Source: a virus
Virus record (IMG/VR): IMGVR_UViG_3300028559_000015
Location: 25,905 to 89,904 of that record
Direction: 5' to 3' (one strand)
Length of the DNA: 64,000 nucleotides
A program made the position numbers and the translations under genes. Shown piece by piece: positions 58,132 through 64,000 of the stretch. Below the pieces are notes generated by a model. That model was not told the DNA's origin. It saw only the letters and a program-made list of their open reading frames with translations, and did no database searches. Every line of letters begins with the position of its first letter. Within the stretch, counting starts at the first letter, position 1.

Positions 58132-59001
58132 ATGGCAACCCCAATACAAATCGGAGCAGGCATGAAATACCCATTCGCTGTGGTCGACGAGACACAAGAT
58201 CCAGGACTACATCGTATTCCCATCGTGCTTAAGCCGGCTAAATTACCGATTGACATTGATAAATTTCATTGGGTTCGTGACAAGCCTGACAGTAGAGATT
58301 ACCTCTATCGACCAACCACTGCCAAAACACCGTCTACCGTTGATTTGAGAGAATTTGCAACACCCGTAGAAGATCAGGGTAGCTTGGGTAGCTGCACGGG
58401 ACAGGCTGTTGCCAGCGCGATTGAATTGATCAACAAGAAAAACAAAATCGTGAACGAAGTTAGCAGGTTGTTCATCTACTACTACGAACGCCTGCTGATT
58501 GGCACTGTCCACTACGATAGCGGGGCATACATCAGAGATGGAATCAAAGCTACAAACCGATGGGGCGCACCATTAGAAAACTTATGGCCCTATAACATAT
58601 CCAAGTTTAGGTCAGCTCCTTCTCGTCCTGCTGTCATGGATGCGTCAAAGCGCAAGGTCACGCGGTATGAACGTGCTGCTAACTTCAACGCCTGCATTGA
58701 TGCACTATCGAACGGGTATCCGGTTATTGTCGGATTCACTGTTTACAGCAGCTTCATGAGCGGCAACTGGTCGCGTACTACTGCTGTCATGCCCTATCCT
58801 AATACCCGCTCGGAGAGAGTCCTAGGGGGTCACGCGGTGCTTCTAGTAGGATACAACAATTCTACTCAACACTTCATTGTCAAAAATAGCTGGGGAACCA
58901 ATTGGGGCGATAGAGGATACTTCTATATGCCGTATCAGGTAATACAGAACACTAGAATGAGCGCAGATTTTTGGGTTATCAAAGGTGTAAATAACCCGTA
59001 A
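58132..59001 (+). CDS. Papain-like cysteine protease with shared N-terminal tag
   Basis: 289 aa. Peptidase C1-type: Cys in QGSLGSCTGQA near residue 87, His in LGGHAVLLVGY near 235, Asn in FIVKNSWGTNWGD near 250. N-terminal PIQIGAGMKY repeats the tag of the two LamG proteins. Possibly a virion protease that acts on host surface or matures fibres. Starts one base after the previous stop. Confidence 0.92.
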   Translation: MATPIQIGAGMKYPFAVVDETQDPGLHRIPIVLKPAKLPIDIDKFHWVRDKPDSRDYLYRPTTAKTPSTVDLREFATPVEDQGSLGSCTGQAVASAIELINKKNKIVNEVSRLFIYYYERLLIGTVHYDSGAYIRDGIKATNRWGAPLENLWPYNISKFRSAPSRPAVMDASKRKVTRYERAANFNACIDALSNGYPVIVGFTVYSSFMSGNWSRTTAVMPYPNTRSERVLGGHAVLLVGYNNSTQHFIVKNSWGTNWGDRGYFYMPYQVIQNTRMSADFWVIKGVNNP

Positions 59002-59068
59002 AGGCCACGAATGGAACTTCCTTAGCGATCTTTCGTGAGCGAATTCTTCAATGAATTCATCTTCTTAG

Positions 59069-60427
59069 CTAGTTCTTAGCGATCTTCTTAGCGATAACAG
59101 AAAACAGAGGGCCCGTCACGTATCTATTAAGGGATTGATTCATCATCCCGTTTTGCATCTCTTTGATCATGTCGGGTGTCAGGTTCCTAGCTCTCCAACC
59201 GTTTTTAAGCAGTAGATGAACTTCTACAGGGTCGTCACCTTCTAGTTTTTGAATGGCTAGCATACGGTTGCGTCCTTCGTGCCCGGAGATGCTAGCGGGA
59301 TGAGTAAAGTCATCTTCTTCCCAGTCAGCAGGGATTTTGACATCTAGAAAAGGTGCGCCCAATGCTCCGCCATTTTTCAGGTGTTGCACGATATACTCTA
59401 CGCTTCTAGGTTCATTAAGTGGTAAAGCTAGATTCAAGAATGTGCTAGGCTTCATCAGAACACGCAAGCCAAAATAATCAACATTTTGATTATAAGGAAC
59501 TGAACCCAAACCTTCTACGTTGTCTACTTTGTACTCTGACAAGTTTTCCGATAATGTGTAAAATAGGTGATTGCCAACAGTTGCTACATGATCAAGATTG
59601 GCATTCCATGCCGGATCGACATCTGTAGTATGATAGTACACTGCACCGTTAGTAGGATCGGACGCTCTACCAGCTATGATCTTTCTTGCAAGGTCTTTAG
59701 CTAACAACCAAGCTTCGTAATCCATGTAATCCCCGGAATTTTTAAACTCAGCAAACCATTCATCAAAGGGAGTGCCATCTGGAGATTGTCTAAGATTAAT
59801 CAGTCTATCATACTGCAACATTTCTTTAATACGATCTCTATTAGGATCACCCTCATTCCAGCAACTGAACTGCTTTGGTTTGAGCGCGACACCGCGAATG
59901 CCATAACCAAACCTTTTCATATTTGCTTCGGCGCGGTTCTTGATGACGTTCCCTATAGCTAGCATCCCGATAGCGCCATGACTGCGAGCTTCACCCCACA
60001 TGGTCTGTGCTAATATGCTTACGTCAGGGTTTTCAGCGGGAGCAACAGTAGAAGCTACTGCCGGCTTAGGTCTAACTTCGGGAGCAGTCTTAGGTTGCAT
60101 CGTGTTCGGTCCGCCGGCAGCCAAAGCACCGGCGACACCGATAGCACCTAATGTTTTCTTCCAGTCTTCTTCTAATACTGATTCTTTCAATGCCTGCTTG
60201 AGGAAGTATGAGTCGATGGCGACGGTATCCCCGACTTTTACTGCTGTCTTCCTTCCAGGAATTACTTCAGCAGCAACGATCTTTATCTTGTATTTCCCTT
60301 TAGGAGAAACATCAAGTATCTTACCGTTGAGAACAGAATAATCTGGATAGTTCTTAGTGAGGGTGAGATCAAGCACTCTACCCACTTCTACGGACCTGTA
60401 TTCAGTTATAAATTCAAATGATCTCAT
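59069..60427 (-). CDS. SleB-type hydrolase with ParB-like C-terminal part and capsid-targeting N-terminus
   Basis: 452 aa from ATG 60427. MRSFEFITEYRSV matches the capsid-targeting pattern with an I-T-E site. Residues about 140-295 follow the cell-wall hydrolase (SleB/Hydrolase_2) order: ILAQTMWGEARSHG (with the Glu) and DPTNGAVYYHTTDVDPAWNA. C-terminal 130 residues include SISGHEGRNRMLAIQKLEGD, a ParB-like GxEGRxR segment. May be carried in the head and help DNA entry. Confidence 0.75.
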   Translation of the reverse strand: MRSFEFITEYRSVEVGRVLDLTLTKNYPDYSVLNGKILDVSPKGKYKIKIVAAEVIPGRKTAVKVGDTVAIDSYFLKQALKESVLEEDWKKTLGAIGVAGALAAGGPNTMQPKTAPEVRPKPAVASTVAPAENPDVSILAQTMWGEARSHGAIGMLAIGNVIKNRAEANMKRFGYGIRGVALKPKQFSCWNEGDPNRDRIKEMLQYDRLINLRQSPDGTPFDEWFAEFKNSGDYMDYEAWLLAKDLARKIIAGRASDPTNGAVYYHTTDVDPAWNANLDHVATVGNHLFYTLSENLSEYKVDNVEGLGSVPYNQNVDYFGLRVLMKPSTFLNLALPLNEPRSVEYIVQHLKNGGALGAPFLDVKIPADWEEDDFTHPASISGHEGRNRMLAIQKLEGDDPVEVHLLLKNGWRARNLTPDMIKEMQNGMMNQSLNRYVTGPLFSVIAKKIAKN

Positions 60428-60431
60428 AATT

Positions 60432-61796
60432 TCACCATCTTCTCGGCCGAGATATCGACCGACTGGCCGTCCAAGTACCACCGTCTCTTTTCATGCTGAT
60501 GTTTCTCTTAACAAAGTCTGCCATTCCACCATCGTTCTCTCGTCTTGGAGGAAATTCCTTCTCTATGTTTGCAGCAATAACATCTGTTAGATCAGCAATA
60601 GAGGGTAGCATACTGCTAAAATCTTCAGTATCTACTAAACGGTACAAATGCCTCTGTAAATATTCTGCTGAAGGCCGAATTGCGTCTTGCATTCCAATAC
60701 TAAATCTGCGAGCCTCGTCATTCCACCTTATATAATCGTCACCGGCGTTCTGAACTTTATCCCAATCAATTTCACCGTCATCGTCGCCATATTGTTTTTG
60801 CATTTCACCGTAGTAATAATCGTCATTCTGTTCCCATTCAAATATTACTTCCCACATCTTCTCTTGGGCAATCGTTGCGATCTGATCAATGTACGTTTGC
60901 AACACTTCATCAGGTGTGAACTCTATTGATTCTTTTATTTCAGGTTCATTCTTATAAAAGAATTCAAGTAATTCTGGAAATCTTTTAGTCAGTAAATGAT
61001 ATAGAGATATCTCAGAATCATTCTCGTCCATGAATTGACCTGTAGGGAAGTGCAGTTGGTATTTCTCTTTGTCATACTCTGGCTTCTTTGGAATAATAAT
61101 ATACAGCTTACCTTGCCGACTGTAATGATTAAAGTAGTTCTCACCTTTAGTAGCAGCAGTGCACCAGTGTGTTTCAGCACCGTAGCGGCAAGCAGCGGCT
61201 TCATCGTGTGGAACAACGACAAGTACATCACCGTTTTCAAAGACTTTAGATGCTTGACCTTTTTCTTGTACTTTTTTCTCAGTGTTATCTATGGCATCCA
61301 GATCATAGCCCAAACGCATTGTTTCTTCAAAGTCGGTATAAGACTTGAAAACGTTGATGTCATTGTGTTCTGGACTAATCATACGTCTTCTTTTACCAAT
61401 ATCGTAGATGCCCAATATATTTCCACGATTTAAGTCTTCTAACTTGACATCACCGCTGACATACATTCTTGCTAACCAAGGGGTATATATTTTATTTGGA
61501 GTAGGATCTTTTGTTTCGATGACACTCAGCAAGTCTTCTAGAAATCTCGCTCTGACTGCAGGGTCTTTGATGAGGGGGCCGGACTTTTCTCGGTAATCAG
61601 AAGATGAAGCATCTTGATCACCTGGAATAGTTACGGGTCTATCCATCCGAAGACTTATCAGACTGCTTCGCACCTGATCAAGAGGACCCACATCACCGCG
61701 GTCGGCAATTACAGCTTTTTCAGCTTTCTCACTTCCAGAGATTGTCTGAGCGGTTTTCTTACGATCATACTCAAACAGGAATTCCCGGGCCCGCAT
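60432..61796 (-). CDS. Capsid-targeted protein with WCTA motif, 454 aa
   Basis: Starts MRAREFLFEYDRK (E-F-L-F-E). Centre: VLVVVPHDEAAACRYGAETH followed by W-C-T-A-A, then FNHYSRQGKLYIIIPKK, and a F-P-T-G-Q-F. These Y-G-x-x-T-x-W-C-T-A and Y-S-x-x-G-x-L strands define a domain I cannot name; the next gene has a variant. The C-terminal half is helical. Likely a late, packaged protein. Confidence 0.7.
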   Translation of the reverse strand: MRAREFLFEYDRKKTAQTISGSEKAEKAVIADRGDVGPLDQVRSSLISLRMDRPVTIPGDQDASSSDYREKSGPLIKDPAVRARFLEDLLSVIETKDPTPNKIYTPWLARMYVSGDVKLEDLNRGNILGIYDIGKRRRMISPEHNDINVFKSYTDFEETMRLGYDLDAIDNTEKKVQEKGQASKVFENGDVLVVVPHDEAAACRYGAETHWCTAATKGENYFNHYSRQGKLYIIIPKKPEYDKEKYQLHFPTGQFMDENDSEISLYHLLTKRFPELLEFFYKNEPEIKESIEFTPDEVLQTYIDQIATIAQEKMWEVIFEWEQNDDYYYGEMQKQYGDDDGEIDWDKVQNAGDDYIRWNDEARRFSIGMQDAIRPSAEYLQRHLYRLVDTEDFSSMLPSIADLTDVIAANIEKEFPPRRENDGGMADFVKRNISMKRDGGTWTASRSISRPRRW

Positions 61797-61804
61797 GATT
61801 AGAA

Positions 61805-62809
61805 TTATCCTCTATCACGGCCGAATAAATCATCCAACTGTTCCGGAGTAGCATCATCACCCTCTGACTTACTGTTGTATGCAATTGGATAATTACGCTT
61901 GATTCTTTCAATTTCTGCAGGGATGTTCCACCCGCCTCGGGCGATCCCTGCTTGGTCAGATGCGTTCTTTAATTCTTCTGAACGTGACGATAGTGCATCG
62001 GCGATTTTCTTCATCAAGCCAGGAAATAAATCAGCGAATTGTTCTTCACCTACACGATAATCTTGTACAGCATTCTTTAATTGACCAGTTGAAGTGTGCA
62101 TCTGCCACTTGCCGTTATTATCGTTCATGTTATTTTTATCAATAATACTGATGATAGGTCCATCTCTTGAATAGCGTTCGAACCAAGTTAGACCAGTACT
62201 ACTTCCTGTGCAGAACTGCCCTTGTGCACCTTCAGCATTATTAAAGATATAGCAAGAGCCGTAGTTCAACGGAACAATAACATAATATCTGTCATCATCA
62301 ATAAGAACGACTTGCTTGGCATCCTTTTTCATAGCTGCTATCTTTTCAGCATTGGCAATTTTTCTTAATGCTTCACGATACTTTTCTTTACGAACAACAC
62401 CTTGTAGTTGGGTAATAGTTGAGAAACGATTAAAATCTTGATCCGCAGGGTCAAGCAAGTTGCGAACACTCAATGCTTTCCAAGAACCCAAAGCATCCCC
62501 GCCTTCTCCGTTGATGTCTTCGTAGTCGTTAGCGTGATTGACGTATAACTTTGTTAGCCAACTATCAAACTTACCGTCTCTTGACAAGTCTCCGTAGTTA
62601 GTGTTAGCTAGTGTTCTATCGATCAGTTCACTCCATAGCTTGACTACCTCTTCGTCGGTTGGCTTAGGACCCAATCTTGCTAGCGCAGGACCAGGAAAAG
62701 TGTGATCGTGCTTCACGGCGAGTGCCAGCATTTTTGCCATCTTAGGATCTTTGAGAATCTTCTCTCCTGGATTGGCTTCTGATAAGTTAGTTCTTGATAA
62801 TTGTTTCAT
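61805..62809 (-). CDS. Paralogue of the WCTA-type protein, 334 aa
   Basis: Starts MKQLSRTNLSEANPG with an L-S-E site. The domain follows the neighbour: YYVIVPLNYGSCYIFNNAEG, Q-F-C-T-G, FERYSRDGPIISIIDKNN, HTSTGQLKN. The aromatic W before C-T is replaced by F. Suggests duplication followed by divergence. Function unknown. Ends nine bases before the previous gene's start. Confidence 0.7.
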   Translation of the reverse strand: MKQLSRTNLSEANPGEKILKDPKMAKMLALAVKHDHTFPGPALARLGPKPTDEEVVKLWSELIDRTLANTNYGDLSRDGKFDSWLTKLYVNHANDYEDINGEGGDALGSWKALSVRNLLDPADQDFNRFSTITQLQGVVRKEKYREALRKIANAEKIAAMKKDAKQVVLIDDDRYYVIVPLNYGSCYIFNNAEGAQGQFCTGSSTGLTWFERYSRDGPIISIIDKNNMNDNNGKWQMHTSTGQLKNAVQDYRVGEEQFADLFPGLMKKIADALSSRSEELKNASDQAGIARGGWNIPAEIERIKRNYPIAYNSKSEGDDATPEQLDDLFGRDRG

Positions 62810-62820
62810 GTCTAGCCTTC

Positions 62821-63846
62821 TTATGGGTGCAGCAATGATTGTTTTAGGAAATTCATAAGAGTAATCAGTTTCTTTTGATCACCGGCTGCGATGTCGGCGA
62901 TCACTTGGCTCACACCACCCATGCTTGTCGGCTGATTTCTACTATATCTGTCTACGCCTAAAGCAAAATTACCTGTTTGTTCTGGATAATAATGACTTGC
63001 TGTCAAATACAATGCAGGTCTTAATCTTTCTTTTATTCTAGAGGGGACATCATTTGGATCGCTGAGTAATTCCTGTTTTACCTGCTGTAAACCATTTAGG
63101 ATTGCTATCTTTTTTGACACTTTATCGTAAGCATCATTTTTTAATGCCATGCCGACGACACCCTTAACATCCGCGATTGATTGCTCTATATATCTCAGGT
63201 AAACAGGACGCAGTTTACGTAATATTACTTCAGTGTTGTGGGCTGAACCTGCATTCGGATCTAGCGTGTTTGGGTTGACGACGACCTCTCTGCGCCCCTT
63301 ACGCAGCGCACGTTTTTTGTCTACCTCTCCTGTTCTATTATCAGAAGCCCCGCGATATGCCTGCCTACCCTGTCCGATCGCACCCCATTGGGCTGTGATT
63401 TTGCCGATTCGTTCTTTGATTTCTTTAAACAAAGTATTAATACTAGCGTCGGAATCTCTTGTTATGCCCTCTTTACTAGACAACATGGCTTCCCATTTAG
63501 AACCATTCCACTTAACTGCACCCATGCCGTCTTGGCCTTGAATGATTACATAGTTGGGTGATCGACTTTTGATATCTGCCCAGGTTACTTTTTCTAGTTT
63601 TTCCCATCTAACATCATGCGGCATAGCAAATTCTTTGTGTACCTTCTGGACGAGTGCATCAGCATATGGACCGCGACGAATGCCGGAAAGGTCAGGGATA
63701 GTTGAATCTTCGTCAAGAATTTCTCTAAGAAGATGGGTTATTGTGTAATGAAGTGCTTCACGAGCAGGATCTTTATCAGCGACCTTTCTAGTCACCGCTG
63801 GCTTGAGGATTTTGATGTTTTCTTTGAATATTTCTGTGCTTCTCAT
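62821..63846 (-). CDS. Hypothetical capsid-targeted-like protein, 341 aa
   Basis: Starts MRSTEIFKENIKIL with a weaker targeting-like pattern. Contains WADIKSRSPNYVIIQGQDGM near 110, K-W-N-G-S-K-W, and a basic helix (KKRALRKGRREVVVNPN). The C-terminal part is helical. No domain recognised. Context suggests a late internal protein. Confidence 0.65.
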   Translation of the reverse strand: MRSTEIFKENIKILKPAVTRKVADKDPAREALHYTITHLLREILDEDSTIPDLSGIRRGPYADALVQKVHKEFAMPHDVRWEKLEKVTWADIKSRSPNYVIIQGQDGMGAVKWNGSKWEAMLSSKEGITRDSDASINTLFKEIKERIGKITAQWGAIGQGRQAYRGASDNRTGEVDKKRALRKGRREVVVNPNTLDPNAGSAHNTEVILRKLRPVYLRYIEQSIADVKGVVGMALKNDAYDKVSKKIAILNGLQQVKQELLSDPNDVPSRIKERLRPALYLTASHYYPEQTGNFALGVDRYSRNQPTSMGGVSQVIADIAAGDQKKLITLMNFLKQSLLHP

Positions 63847-63848
63847 TG

Positions 63849-64000
63849 TTATGCCCTTGCCGTCTTTAGGATGCTTCTAAGCATCCATACTTTTTTAGAA
63901 TATAAGTCTTGTAAATCCGCCATGTAGTTAGCTATCCCTTGCTCTCGGGTTTCAGTAGCAACGTCAAATATAGTTTTCACTAATTCAACCATATCAGATG
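63849..64000 (-). CDS. Partial gene at right edge, possible Dps/ferritin-like C-terminus
   Basis: Minus-strand frame, 5' end beyond the window, stop TAA at 63849-63851. The last 49 residues include ETREQGIANYMADLQDLYSK and VWMLRSILKTARA. The pattern Y-x-x-D-x-Q-x-x-x-x-K-x-x-W-M-L-R-S is like the end of Dps-type ferritins, where a C-terminal helix with W-x-L-R is conserved. Needs the missing part to judge. Confidence 0.45.
   Translation of the reverse strand, partial: SDMVELVKTIFDVATETREQGIANYMADLQDLYSKKVWMLRSILKTARA

Noticed and set aside
59002-59068. Bidirectional terminator between the protease and hydrolase genes
   Set aside because: A GAATTC-TTCAAT-GAATTC palindrome is present but weak, without a clear U-run on either side.
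1-64000. tRNA genes
   Set aside because: No cloverleaf-like arrangement was found in the intergenic gaps by eye; a tRNA search tool would be decisive.

Overview
The window is about 64 kb of a large T4-like (tevenvirus-type) tailed phage that infects a Gram-negative bacterium, cut out of a longer genome: a DNA polymerase enters from the left edge and a gene leaves at the right edge. Evidence for the class: gp43-like polymerase, gp45-like clamp, T4 RNase H, T4-type ATP ligase, late promoters of the TATAAATA type, capsid-targeting N-termini like those of T4 internal proteins, and a dense set of homing endonucleases. Early genes lie on the + strand behind strong sigma70-like promoters (TTGACA/T, 17-bp spacer, TATNNT). 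Late genes on both strands lie behind NATAAATA boxes. I found no tRNA genes and no intergenic gap over 300 bp.

Layout. 1-3 kb: polymerase and clamp. 3.3-16.2 kb: a nucleotide and DNA-modification block with a DpdA-like transglycosylase, GMP reductase, GTP cyclohydrolase I, a cytidylyltransferase, a small Smr protein, QueD, a phosphoribosyltransferase, an MBD4-like DNA glycosylase, QueE (interrupted by a homing endonuclease), two glycosyltransferases and a sugar epimerase. Together these look like a pathway for 7-deazaguanine DNA, possibly further glycosylated; QueC is not in the window. 16.2-28.4 kb: a GP88-like protein, a ParB-like protein, RNase H, ATP ligase and many small early proteins. 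28.4-35.3 kb: a membrane/coiled-coil protein followed by ClpX, Hsp20, ClpS and ClpP, nearly a complete cellular ClpXPS protease plus a small heat-shock chaperone. 35.3-46.2 kb: small early genes interleaved with five antisense GIY-YIG-type homing endonucleases; four of them carry the same late promoter and a covarying 5' stem-loop. Two endolysin-type enzymes, a dCMP deaminase and an active phosphoesterase are also here. 46.3-64 kb: late genes. Many start with a capsid-targeting peptide (M-R-x-x-E-F-I/L-x-E) and carry enzymatic domains: superoxide dismutase, ADP-ribosyltransferase-like, GNAT acetyltransferase, kinase-like and SleB-type hydrolase. A long repeat-rich fibre, two LamG proteins and a papain-like protease complete the virion part. 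A phage IF-1 homologue sits among them.

How it may work together: early genes build modified DNA and adjust the nucleotide pool; the Clp set may retarget host proteolysis; late genes build the virion and appear to load its head with a cargo of effector enzymes for delivery into the next host. All functions are inferred from sequence patterns recognised by eye; no database search was run.
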